DNA of 51,861 nucleotides from an uncultured Bacteroidales bacterium (lineage in GTDB: Bacteria; Bacteroidota; Bacteroidia; Bacteroidales; FEN-979). The position numbers and the translations under genes are program-made. The notes under the pieces were generated by a model, which was not told the DNA's origin, searched no databases, and was given only the letters and a program-made list of their open reading frames with translations. The stretch lies in assembly GCA_903915465.1 (NCBI GenBank), contig CAIWTA010000144.1, forward strand, positions 1 to 51,861, given 5' to 3'. Shown here in pieces: positions 25,733 through 33,602 of the stretch. Within the stretch, counting starts at the first letter, position 1; every line of letters starts with the position of its first letter.

Positions 25733-27055
25733 ATGCTTCAGAACGAAAATATCATCTGCGTCTCCTATTCCACCTGGGAAGGTCCCTACACAAAATCTGT
25801 GGTGCAGCTTATGTCGCTGCTTGGTCAGAATAACAGGGTGCTCTATGTGGAATATCCCTTCACGGTAAAGGACCTGGTTTATACTCTGCTTGGCAAACAG
25901 CAGGCACCGGTTGCCAGGATGCTTGGACTGAAACCCAGGGCTATCGTTAAAAAAACGGCAGAAGGAGCAGAAGTGCTCAACTGGGTTCTTCCGCCAATGA
26001 TCCCGGTCAATGCCATCAAGAATGAGAAGCTTTACAGGATCCTGTTAAATATTGATACCTGGATTTACAGGCGTTCGTTGCGGAGAGCCATAAAGAAATT
26101 CAATATGGGAAACCCGGTTGTCGTGAATGCATACAACCCGATTTTCGGGGAGCAGCTTTTGGGAAAGCTGAATGAAAAGGCCAGCATTTATTACTGTTAC
26201 GACGGGTTTTCGAAGGACCGCCGCGGGATTCGGGCATGGGATGCTGACCGCTGCTTTTCGGAAACGGCTGACGGGATTATCGTCACGTCGGATTTCCTGA
26301 AGGAACAGAAATTGCAAGCTAACCGGAATGTAATAGCAGTGAAGAACGGCGTTGATTTTGCCATGTTCAACAGGGAGGCTAAAAAAGAGCCGGCGCCGGC
26401 AGGTATCCGTAGGAAAATAGGCTACATCGGCAGCATTGATCAGCGATTCGACCTGGAAACCGTGGAGTTTGCCGTGAAGGATCTCCCGGGTTACGATTTC
26501 GAATTTATCGGTGATGTGAGGAATCCCGGGGTGAAAAGCAGGCTGGAGCAATACCCGAATGTGACTTTTCTGCCGCCGGTAAAACCCGCAGAGGTGCCGG
26601 AAAGGCTGAAGCAGTGCGATGCAGGGATCATCCCCTACATCTGTAACGAGATCAATAAAAACGTCTATCCTCTGAAAATAAATGAATACCTTGCCACGGG
26701 AGTGCCGGTTGTTCTGACGAAATTTGCCAAACTGCCGGAGTTTAACGGCCAGGTACATTTTGCAGCAACAGCAGAAGAGTTCCGCGACGCCATCGTTGCA
26801 GCCACGGAGAATGACAGCAAAGAAAAAATTAAAAGCAGGATCGGATTTGCAAGTTCCAATTCGTGGATTTCAAGGGCAGAGGAGTTTTCGGCAGCGATCG
26901 TTGACTTTTGTTCAAAAAAAAGGAGCAATCCGACATTAAACGGCAATCATGAGCCCAATCCGAAAAGTATAATATTTTGGACTAAAGTCCGTGACGTATT
27001 GGTTATCAATAACCCCGGCTTTAAGGCCGGGGTTAGGCAAATCGCTAAAAATTAG
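25733..27055 (+). CDS. GT-B glycosyltransferase with C-terminus written by a repeat element
   Basis: A GT-B fold protein of about 440 aa with IICVSYSTWEGPYTKSVVQL at the N-terminus and KIGYIGSIDQRFDLE, EFIGDV and YPLKINEYLATGVPVVLT at the C-terminal donor domain (GT1/GT4-like). Residues from about 409 on (NPKSIIFWTKVRDVLVINN and onward) are encoded by the 5' half of the palindromic element 26954-27104, and the stop codon lies inside it. The natural end is therefore probably near residue 408, and the tail is an acquired extension. Activity is likely intact because the donor domain is complete. The sugar is unknown. Confidence 0.85.
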   Translation: MLQNENIICVSYSTWEGPYTKSVVQLMSLLGQNNRVLYVEYPFTVKDLVYTLLGKQQAPVARMLGLKPRAIVKKTAEGAEVLNWVLPPMIPVNAIKNEKLYRILLNIDTWIYRRSLRRAIKKFNMGNPVVVNAYNPIFGEQLLGKLNEKASIYYCYDGFSKDRRGIRAWDADRCFSETADGIIVTSDFLKEQKLQANRNVIAVKNGVDFAMFNREAKKEPAPAGIRRKIGYIGSIDQRFDLETVEFAVKDLPGYDFEFIGDVRNPGVKSRLEQYPNVTFLPPVKPAEVPERLKQCDAGIIPYICNEINKNVYPLKINEYLATGVPVVLTKFAKLPEFNGQVHFAATAEEFRDAIVAATENDSKEKIKSRIGFASSNSWISRAEEFSAAIVDFCSKKRSNPTLNGNHEPNPKSIIFWTKVRDVLVINNPGFKAGVRQIAKN

Positions 27056-27104
27056 GGCTTTAGCCCAACACCTCTCATGGATAGATACTTTTCGGAGCTG
27101 GCTC
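26954..27104. repeat. Palindromic MITE-like element, copy 2
   Basis: This is the reverse complement of the element at 7284-7430. Ends read CCGAAAAGTATA and, from the right, CTCCGAAAAGTATC. Hairpins are GGACTAAAGTCC, a central stem with arm CCCCGGC, and GGGCTTTAGCCC. Relative to copy 1 the central stem carries a paired A-T to G-C change, so the stem is kept. Its first half is read in frame as the C-terminus of the upstream glycosyltransferase. Confidence 0.8.
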
Positions 27105-27141
27105 AATCATTAAACCATTTATAAATCTTTAACAGGAATCA

Positions 27142-27975
27142 ATGTTTCATCCCATCATACCAAAAAATATAAGGATTCACAACTTCGATTACCAGGATCC
27201 TGACCAGATCCCTGAAGCAGTTTTTGCGCGCATCAGGGAAGGATTTGCGGCTAAACAATCGGGCACACCGCTGGTTTCGGTCAATATCATCGCCTGGAAC
27301 GAAGAATCGACCATACTCCGCAATTTATCATCTCTCAGCGCCATGGAGAGTACATTTCCGGTTGAATTTATTTATGTTGACAACAATTCGGGCGACAGGA
27401 CTTCCGAGATCATAAGAAAATGCGGGATAACACCCGTTTCCGAATCACGTCAGGGATACGGTTTTGCACGCCAGGCTGCGCTGGAACATTCGCTGGGCCA
27501 ATACATCGTCACAGGGGATGCCGATACCATCTATCCGCCAACCTGGGTTGATGCCATGATAAAACCTGTTCTTGCCGGAAAAGGCGTTGCAACCTACGGG
27601 ACCTATTCATTTCTCCCGGCCAAAGGCAAAGCCCGTTTGCCTTATGCATCATATGAATTCCTGCGGAACATCGTTCATTCGCTGCGCACCATCAAACGCC
27701 CTGAGCTGGCGGTAGGCGGAGTAAACTTCTGCTTTCCGAGGGCAGCGGCGCTGGAGATCGGCTTCATCCAGAGCGACGCGCGGATGGAAGACGGGAAGAT
27801 GGCATTTGCCTTGTCTAAGCACGGAAAACTCAGGCGGGTGACCCGCCTGAAAGCGATCGCCTGGACAGTGACCCGGTCGGTCGATCAGAATGGCTCACTT
27901 CTTGTTGCTGCCTTTTCCCGTATCCCGAAACAACTGAAATGGTTAAAGCTCTACTTCTTCAGAAAAAAACACTGA
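27142..27975 (+). CDS. GT2 glycosyltransferase
   Basis: A 277-aa GT-A family 2 transferase with VSVNIIAWNEESTILRNL, FIYVDNNSGDRTSE, and the DxD motif in VTGDADTIYPPTW. A later MEDGKMAFAL holds the likely catalytic acidic residue. Family variants with IIAWNEE often add sugars in surface polysaccharide pathways. It follows the palindromic element by about 40 bases, so the repeat sits inside the operon. No transmembrane helix is visible. Confidence 0.88.
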   Translation: MFHPIIPKNIRIHNFDYQDPDQIPEAVFARIREGFAAKQSGTPLVSVNIIAWNEESTILRNLSSLSAMESTFPVEFIYVDNNSGDRTSEIIRKCGITPVSESRQGYGFARQAALEHSLGQYIVTGDADTIYPPTWVDAMIKPVLAGKGVATYGTYSFLPAKGKARLPYASYEFLRNIVHSLRTIKRPELAVGGVNFCFPRAAALEIGFIQSDARMEDGKMAFALSKHGKLRRVTRLKAIAWTVTRSVDQNGSLLVAAFSRIPKQLKWLKLYFFRKKH

Positions 27976-27977
27976 TC

Positions 27978-28595
27978 ATGCAACTCAAAGAAAAACTCAG
28001 ATACAACAAGAAGCTAAAGGAATTTATCCTCCTGATCATAGCTCCGAAACGGAATCCCCGCCCAAGATTGTGGGTCAGGGTGCTTCTCAACCGATTCTTC
28101 CATAAAAAAGGAAAGGGGTCGATCATCAGGAGACGTTCCCGAATCGATGTTTTCCCGTGGCATCGCTTTGATGTCGGGAAATGGACAACCATCGAAGATT
28201 TCTGCACGGTGAACAACGGCGCGGGAGATCTGTTCATCGGCGACCGGGTCCGCATCGGGATTGGTTCCGTACTTATCGGGCCTGTTACGATCGGCGATGG
28301 TGCCGGACTGGGACAACATGTTTTCATTTCGGGATTCAACCATGGCTATGCCGACGGTAGCCAGAATTCCAGCGATCAATCCCTGGATGTGAAACCGGTG
28401 GTCATTGAAGAAGAAAGCCATATCGGCGCCAATTCGGTCGTCGTGGCCGGTGTCAGGATCGGAAAACGTTGCCAGATCGGCGCAGGGTCGGTCGTAACAA
28501 AGGATATACCCTCATTTTCCATGGCAGTAGGAAATCCGGCGAGGGTCATCAAAACATACAACCAGGAAACCGGAGTCTGGGAAAAAACAAAATAA
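27978..28595 (+). CDS. Left-handed beta-helix acyltransferase (WbbJ-like)
   Basis: A hexapeptide-repeat acetyltransferase of 205 aa. Repeats run through IGDRVRIGIGSVLIGPVTIG and IEEESHIGANSVVVAGVRIG, and the C-terminus VAVGNPARVIK-type end (MAVGNPARVIKTY) is typical. The catalytic histidine is in GFNHGYAD. It should O-acetylate a sugar of the repeat unit using acetyl-CoA. ATG 27978 is chosen, two bases after the previous stop; the frame extends upstream to 27939 inside the preceding gene. Confidence 0.87.
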   Translation: MQLKEKLRYNKKLKEFILLIIAPKRNPRPRLWVRVLLNRFFHKKGKGSIIRRRSRIDVFPWHRFDVGKWTTIEDFCTVNNGAGDLFIGDRVRIGIGSVLIGPVTIGDGAGLGQHVFISGFNHGYADGSQNSSDQSLDVKPVVIEEESHIGANSVVVAGVRIGKRCQIGAGSVVTKDIPSFSMAVGNPARVIKTYNQETGVWEKTK

Positions 28596-28597
28596 CA

Positions 28598-30151
28598 TTG
28601 TCAACTGATCAGAAATACATTGGCAGAAAAAGACAACTTGCAATCAACCTGGTTGCAAATGTGACTGCTTTTGCCATCCAGCTTGGGATAAACTTCTTCT
28701 TTACACCCTATCTCGTCAGAACAGTCGGGAAAGAGGCTTACAGCTTCTTCCCACTCGCGAACAGCATCACAGGCTATGCAACCATCATCACCATTGCAAT
28801 GAATTCGATGGCCAGCCGGTTCATCACCTTCAAAATACAGCAGAATGACAAGGAAGGAGCCAACATCTATTTCAATTCTGTACTTATCGGGAACACGATC
28901 ATCGCCGTCCTGCTTACCATTCCGTCGGTGTTTTCCGTCCTTTTTCTGAATCATCTGCTCAATGTTCCTCCCGAAGTTCTGACGCAGGTACAGATCCTCT
29001 TCGGGCTGATTTTTGCCGCATCACTGATCAGCATCTTTACCTCCATTTACGGGGTTGCCACCTTTGCGCGTAACCGGCTGGAACTTTCCTCCATGCGGAA
29101 TGCCGAATCAAACATGATCCGCGTTGCACTGCTTATCCTCCTTTTCTATTTTTTCAAACCCTCAATCTCCTTTATCGGGATCGCCAACCTGATTGTCGCG
29201 CTCTTCCTTGTCGTGATGAACATGAGATATACCAAGCTCCTGATGCCGGAGATCACGGTAAGCAGAAAATATTTCAGGATTTCGGCGATCAGGGAACTCA
29301 CCTCATCAGGTATATGGAATTCGCTGAATCAGCTAAGCAATGTACTGATGTCGGGGCTCGACCTGCTGATCGCAAACATCTTCCTTGGTGCGGCTGCTTC
29401 GGGAGAATTCGCAATTGCCAAGACTGTTCCCATGTTCTTTCAGTCGTTCATCGCGGTTCTGGTCGGGGTTTTCGTCCCGGAGCTGATGATCCTTTATGCA
29501 CAGGGAAAACAGAAGGAGTTCGGCGTAAGCCTTAACCGATCCATGAAATTCATGCAGATCCTGCTAACCATTCCCATGGGATTCCTCGTCGTATTCGGCG
29601 ACACCTTTTTCAACCTCTGGGTCCCGGGGCAGAATACCCCCATGCTTCACCAGATGATCATACTCATCATTCTTCCGATGATCATCACCACCAGCATTGA
29701 AACCGTTTTTCACGTTTATACCATTACCAACAAGCTGAAGATCCCTGCCATGGCGCTGTTCCTGACCGGCGTGATCAATGTCACGCTGATGCTGGTCATG
29801 GTAAAATTCACCCGACTCGGGATCATGGCCATCCCACTGGTCAGCCTGGTAACCGGGGTATTGAAACATACTACATTCACGCCGCTCTATGCTGCGCACG
29901 TCCTGAAGCTCAAGCGGACTGCATTTTACCGTCCAATCCTGCAGGGATTCATCGATTTTGGAGCGGTAGTACTGATCTCTCTCCTGGTCAGGCTGATCAT
30001 TCACCCGGCCTCATGGAGCACCTTTGCCGTCGCATTTCTCCTGAGCACAACACTTGCATTTGCAGTAAATGTCATGATCACACTGAACAGTGGCGAAAGG
30101 GGAATTTTCCGGCAGATGATCATGTCGAGGATAAAAATATTCAACATCTGA
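28598..30151 (+). CDS. Wzx-type polysaccharide flippase, TTG start
   Basis: A MOP-superfamily flippase of 517 aa with about fourteen hydrophobic helices. The N-terminus reads LAINLVANVTAFAIQLGIN, followed by FFTPYLVRTVGKEAYSFF, the usual Wzx opening. It should move the lipid-linked repeat unit to the periplasmic face for the Wzy-like polymerase. The open frame begins inside the acyltransferase gene at 28469, but the likely start is TTG at 28598, two bases after that gene's stop. No ATG exists before the first helices, so a TTG start is needed. Confidence 0.87.
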   Translation: MSTDQKYIGRKRQLAINLVANVTAFAIQLGINFFFTPYLVRTVGKEAYSFFPLANSITGYATIITIAMNSMASRFITFKIQQNDKEGANIYFNSVLIGNTIIAVLLTIPSVFSVLFLNHLLNVPPEVLTQVQILFGLIFAASLISIFTSIYGVATFARNRLELSSMRNAESNMIRVALLILLFYFFKPSISFIGIANLIVALFLVVMNMRYTKLLMPEITVSRKYFRISAIRELTSSGIWNSLNQLSNVLMSGLDLLIANIFLGAAASGEFAIAKTVPMFFQSFIAVLVGVFVPELMILYAQGKQKEFGVSLNRSMKFMQILLTIPMGFLVVFGDTFFNLWVPGQNTPMLHQMIILIILPMIITTSIETVFHVYTITNKLKIPAMALFLTGVINVTLMLVMVKFTRLGIMAIPLVSLVTGVLKHTTFTPLYAAHVLKLKRTAFYRPILQGFIDFGAVVLISLLVRLIIHPASWSTFAVAFLLSTTLAFAVNVMITLNSGERGIFRQMIMSRIKIFNI

Positions 30152-30162
30152 TAAGGTTCGTC

Positions 30163-31173
30163 ATGGAAGATATAGTCAGCATCATTGTCCCGATCTATAA
30201 CGTGGAAAAGTACCTGGAACGGTGTGTTGACTCCATCCGGAACCAGACCTACCGGAATCTTGAGATCATCCTTGTCGACGATGGATCGCCGGATAATTGC
30301 GGTCGCATGTGTGACGCTTTCGCCGGAGAAGATCCGAGGATCAGGGTCATTCACAAGCCCAACGGTGGCTTGTCGGAAGCAAGAAATGCAGGTTTGGAGA
30401 GCGCAACCGGTGAATATGTAAGTTTTATCGACAGTGATGATTTCATCCATCCGGAAATGATCCGCGACCTTTATGGGCGGATGCAGAAACACCAGGCCGA
30501 TATTGTGCAATGCAGCTTCAGGAGCGTAACGGAGGATTCGATTGTGGATCCGGGACCGGACAATGAGAAGGTGCTGAGCAACCTCGAAGCCCTGCGATAC
30601 CTTTACACCCCGTTCGTGGTGGATTATGTAATGGCCTGCAACAAGCTGTACAGGAAGGCGCTGTTCGGGACGATCCGTTACCCGATATCAAAGATCCATG
30701 AGGATGAATTCACAACTTACAAGCTAATTTTCAAGGCAAAAAGGATTGTGGTGACCGACAAAAAATATTACCATTACTACCTGTCGCCCAACAGCATCAT
30801 CCGGAGCAGCTTCAGCGCGAAAAAACTCCATTATGCGGAAGCCATGGAAGAGCGGATCGCTTTTTTCAGGGAAATGGGATTGGATGAATTGCATTCACTG
30901 GCAATCCAAAGGTACGCCAGGTGGCTGCTGCTTTTCATGTATCGCGACAGGAATGCGCTTAAAGATCATCCTGCCGTAAAAAAGGATCTGCGCGCAAGGT
31001 ATGCAGTTGTTGAAGCGCTTGTAAGAAGAGATCCCGCTTCCGGAAGGCGCCTGAAGATGGTGCTGCGGAATGCGTTGTCGGTGGATCCTTTCGTCGGGTT
31101 CCTGGTCTACCAGAATCTTTACAAAAAGAATGTCATCGGCCGGGCTGCAGTTTGGCTTGGACTTGACTTTTGA
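30163..31173 (+). CDS. GT2 glycosyltransferase, end of operon
   Basis: A 336-aa GT-A family 2 transferase with SIIVPIYNVEKYLERCVDSI, IILVDDGSPDNCG, PNGGLSEARNAG and the DxD site in VSFIDSDDFIHPEM, the common capsule/EPS GT2 pattern. ATG 30163 is chosen, 11 bases after the flippase stop; the frame extends back to 30013. It is the last gene of the collinear plus-strand run. About 25 bases later the first inverted repeat of the GxxExxY unit begins. The C-terminal part (about residue 230 on) is helical and variable. Confidence 0.88.
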   Translation: MEDIVSIIVPIYNVEKYLERCVDSIRNQTYRNLEIILVDDGSPDNCGRMCDAFAGEDPRIRVIHKPNGGLSEARNAGLESATGEYVSFIDSDDFIHPEMIRDLYGRMQKHQADIVQCSFRSVTEDSIVDPGPDNEKVLSNLEALRYLYTPFVVDYVMACNKLYRKALFGTIRYPISKIHEDEFTTYKLIFKAKRIVVTDKKYYHYYLSPNSIIRSSFSAKKLHYAEAMEERIAFFREMGLDELHSLAIQRYARWLLLFMYRDRNALKDHPAVKKDLRARYAVVEALVRRDPASGRRLKMVLRNALSVDPFVGFLVYQNLYKKNVIGRAAVWLGLDF

Positions 31174-31197
31174 AGATTTTAATTCATTCTCGCAAAA

Positions 31198-31220
31198 TTT
31201 CGCAAAGTTAATCGCAGAGT
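31198..31220. repeat. Left 23-bp inverted repeat of GxxExxY unit
   Basis: Starts TTTCGCAAAGTTAATC and is the exact reverse complement of 31618-31640. It lies ten bases beyond the 3' end of the GxxExxY gene. The TTTCGCA and CGCAGAG words recur in the MITE-like element at 36559-36723. Confidence 0.9.
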
Positions 31221-31230
31221 CTCCCAGATG

Positions 31231-31608
31231 TTAAAGATTATTGACTATTCTTACAATACCGTATTTCAATGAAACGATATTGAAATTGATAAGAAGTCCC
31301 AGTTTCTTATTCGTCAACTTTAAATAAGTCAGCAACTGTTTATGGTGGACATCCTGCAATGCGTCAACCGATTTGATTTCAATAATTACTTTATCGTTAA
31401 CGATAATATCCAGCCGAAATCCTATATCAAATCTGATTTCTGCATAGATGAAAGGAATTCCAACCTGATTCTTGACCTCAAGGCCTATTGTTTTTAGCTC
31501 ATGGGAAAGAGCAACTTCATAAACCGATTCCAATAATCCGTGACCAAGTGCTGAATGAACTTTGAAGGCAGCTCCGCGAATCAAATAGGAAATATCATTT
31601 TCATTCAT
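31231..31608 (-). CDS. GxxExxY family protein (PD-(D/E)XK nuclease-like)
   Basis: A 125-aa protein with the family signature at Gly24, Glu27 and Tyr30 (GLLESVY). A PD-(D/E)XK-type core follows: Asp67 in RLDIIV, then IIEIKS with Glu77 and Lys79, then Gln91 in KQLLTYL. This is the PDDEXK_3/GxxExxY family (PF13366), whose biochemical role is not established. Members often occur in several copies per genome. Here the gene is enclosed by perfect 23-bp inverted repeats and by further CGCAGAG-type repeats, so it may be cargo or driver of a small mobile unit. Orientation is opposite to the polysaccharide operon. Confidence 0.88.
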   Translation of the reverse strand: MNENDISYLIRGAAFKVHSALGHGLLESVYEVALSHELKTIGLEVKNQVGIPFIYAEIRFDIGFRLDIIVNDKVIIEIKSVDALQDVHHKQLLTYLKLTNKKLGLLINFNIVSLKYGIVRIVNNL

Positions 31609-31617
31609 TTCTGCGAC

Positions 31618-31640
31618 ACTCTGCGATTAACTTTGCGAAA
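31618..31640. repeat. Right 23-bp inverted repeat of GxxExxY unit
   Basis: Begins ACTCTGCGATTAACTTTG and is the exact reverse complement of 31198-31220. It is ten bases before the ATG of the GxxExxY gene, mirroring the spacing on the other side. Confidence 0.9.
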
Positions 31641-31685
31641 CCACTATATAACTTGATGTAATTATTTGATATTCAATCATATTTT

Positions 31686-31790
31686 TCTCGCAGAGTCATG
31701 CGCAGAGTCTCGCGGAGTCATAAGAATATTTTTTCAGCGGAACTCTGCGAAGAACTTTGCGGAACTCTGCGAGAAAAAGACACTTACCCT
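31686..31790. repeat. CGCAGAG/CTCTGCG repeat array
   Basis: Several degenerate copies of CTCGCAGAGTC and its inverse (GGAACTCTGCGA) occur here, capable of pairing with each other. The words are shared with the GxxExxY flanks and with the MITE-like elements at 36559 and 51739. Confidence 0.7.
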
Positions 31791-31883
31791 TTTCAAAACA
31801 TTAATCGGACTTAACTGAAATGGTAATACAAGAAATGAATTTATTTTTTCGTCCATTTCCACAAGTTGATCCTGCCACCGATA

Positions 31884-31913
31884 TAAGACCTATTTATTTC
31901 AGCACCTCAAAAA
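31884..31913. repeat. 30-bp direct repeat, left copy
   Basis: Identical to 36886-36915 and in the same orientation (begins TAAGACCTATTTATTTCAG). The right copy is the 3' end of the GT8 gene. This copy supplies the last codons of the small secreted protein at 31899 in a different frame. Confidence 0.85.
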
Positions 31914-32294
31914 TGTTTTACTTACCAACCCGGGATTGTATTTTATCGAATAAACTAAATCCACAATGCCACCGACAACTAACCCTGAGATGGCGCCGTA
32001 TAGAATCTCCAATCCTACATCCTCCTTTTTCCGGATTTTAATAACATCAATTAATCTGGCATTTATAGTTGAATAAACCGGTTTCTCCGGAGAATCCATA
32101 CTGAGAATGTTGGATTTCGAGACTGTAATTGACGAATCCTTTATACAATACAAATCACCCGACCTTACCCGGGGAGCATCATACGTATAAATCCATGTGC
32201 GGTACATTGGCATTTTTTCTACTGAATCTGGTTGTGTCTGCGATGCCTGAATGATGCACAAGAGAAAAATTGTAATCACAATAAATGGTTTCAT
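31899..32294 (-). CDS. Small secreted hypothetical protein
   Basis: A 131-aa protein with a signal peptide (FIVITIFLLCIIQASQTQ). A central beta-rich part (MPMYRTWIYTYDAP, GDLYCIKDSSITVS) is followed by a glycine-zipper-like hydrophobic stretch (ILYGAISGLVVGGIVDLV) that may enter a membrane. No family is recognised. The last residues (TFLRC) and stop fall within the 30-bp direct repeat, so the natural C-terminus may have been replaced. It lies 49 bases downstream of the outer-membrane protein gene on the same strand and is probably co-transcribed with it. Confidence 0.65.
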   Translation of the reverse strand: MKPFIVITIFLLCIIQASQTQPDSVEKMPMYRTWIYTYDAPRVRSGDLYCIKDSSITVSKSNILSMDSPEKPVYSTINARLIDVIKIRKKEDVGLEILYGAISGLVVGGIVDLVYSIKYNPGLVSKTFLRC

Positions 32295-32343
32295 GCTGTT
32301 TTTGTTGCTTTTTTTCTATTTGTTGCGGATGGATTTTCAATCA

Positions 32344-33303
32344 TTAAAACTTTACCGTGCAGGAAATAAAAGGAATACCTATGAACAGTAACCTGGCGAT
32401 ATCCTTATTGTTGATAAATGCAAGGTCGAAACTCACGGTTTCCCCAAAAAAACGGATGCCATATGAAAAAACAGGGTAATATGTCAGTTTGGAATTTTCC
32501 GAAGATGGGATTATCCAATTTTCCGTGACAAGAGCGGTCTTACGGGCAATCCTTGCTGTACCGGAGATCGTTATTATCGGATATTTACCAGATTCAAAGG
32601 AGGAAGAGTTTGAACTGTTATCTCCAACGTTTGTTTTTGAAAAGCCCCATCCCAGGCCTGCAGTTACGTTATAATCCGGATTACCATAAGTCACAACACC
32701 ATATAAAATTCCCGCCTGGAGCTCGTTTCCCCAAAACTGTGCATAGATCAATCCGCCACCGGCTCTCAGATTTTTTGCAATCTTTAGACCCACCTTGGGT
32801 GTAATAAAAAACGTAGGTTTGAATTCACCTGCTGTAATAGATACAATCGTAGAAAAGAATTCAATACCGCCACCAATTGAAAACCATTTTGTTACTCCAA
32901 CATTAAAAGAATTCAATGCCAGCATTGTATTCTGGTAATAACCCTCCCCGGGATTCAAGGTAAATGCTGAAGGTGCAAAAAAATACCTGCCGGGTAATGG
33001 TGTCGGGAACCAGTATTTTCCTTTTTTCATCACCATATACTCCAATGTCTCAACCCTTTTGATTCTGCCGTACGGAATTTTAACGGCTCCCAGGTCTTCC
33101 ATGATCAAGGTCAGTGTGTCGTTTTTATTTTCTTTGATCTTCCCGAAATAAGCAGAGCCTTCCTTGAATTTGACCATGACAAAAGAGACCGTATCATGAA
33201 ACTTTGCCAGTGTATCGACCTTCTTCTGGCCGAATGTCATGGAACAGATCCCAATAAATAAAGATGGCAGAATGAACCCTTGAAAAATCTTTGTTGTTTT
33301 CAT
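32344..33303 (-). CDS. Hypothetical outer-membrane beta-barrel protein
   Basis: A signal peptide (FILPSLFIGICSMTFG) is followed by a small barrel-like domain (VKFKEGSAYFGKIKENKNDT, then LGAVKIPYGRIKRVE) resembling an SH3/Sm-type fold. About 200 residues then look like alternating amphipathic strands (YYQNTMLALNSFNVGVTKWF, NLRAGGGLIYAQFW, YNVTAGLGWGFS) ending in FISCTVKF with an aromatic C-terminal residue, as in outer-membrane barrels. No specific family is named. It is transcribed together with the small secreted protein at 31899. The role is unknown. Confidence 0.7.
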   Translation of the reverse strand: MKTTKIFQGFILPSLFIGICSMTFGQKKVDTLAKFHDTVSFVMVKFKEGSAYFGKIKENKNDTLTLIMEDLGAVKIPYGRIKRVETLEYMVMKKGKYWFPTPLPGRYFFAPSAFTLNPGEGYYQNTMLALNSFNVGVTKWFSIGGGIEFFSTIVSITAGEFKPTFFITPKVGLKIAKNLRAGGGLIYAQFWGNELQAGILYGVVTYGNPDYNVTAGLGWGFSKTNVGDNSSNSSSFESGKYPIITISGTARIARKTALVTENWIIPSSENSKLTYYPVFSYGIRFFGETVSFDLAFINNKDIARLLFIGIPFISCTVKF

Positions 33304-33575
33304 GGTGTTTTTATTGTTTGTCTGTTTTATTATTCTATGAAATTCATTTTAAAAGTACAATGTCCATCTCCTTATTCAATACGGAATTCAGCAGCAGGAA
33401 TTAAGACAGTTGCAGAATTTCATTAACAGACACGTTGCAAAGGAATCTTCACTCTGATTGTGGTATATGTTGCATTCCACATCATTAATTATTGAATTCT
33501 GCAAGAAAAAATATTGTGATTTACAAATAATCCTAAAAAAATTGCCGATAATTTTTCCCGAAAAGACGGTTCCTT

Positions 33576-33583
33576 TATCTTTG
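33576..33583 (+). promoter_or_regulatory. Candidate -7 box (TATCTTTG)
   Basis: An exact TAnnTTTG match 19 bases before the ATG of the EEP-family lipoprotein gene. No TTG at the preferred spacing is visible. The rest of the 299-base gap 33304-33602 separates two divergent genes and shows no repeat or RNA gene. Confidence 0.4.
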
Positions 33584-33602
33584 ATAAATAAAAGTTCAAT
33601 TC

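Noticed and set aside
28469-28597. Upstream extension of the Wzx frame
   Set aside because: These 43 codons overlap the acyltransferase gene and have no flippase-like sequence; TTG at 28598 right after the stop fits operon spacing.
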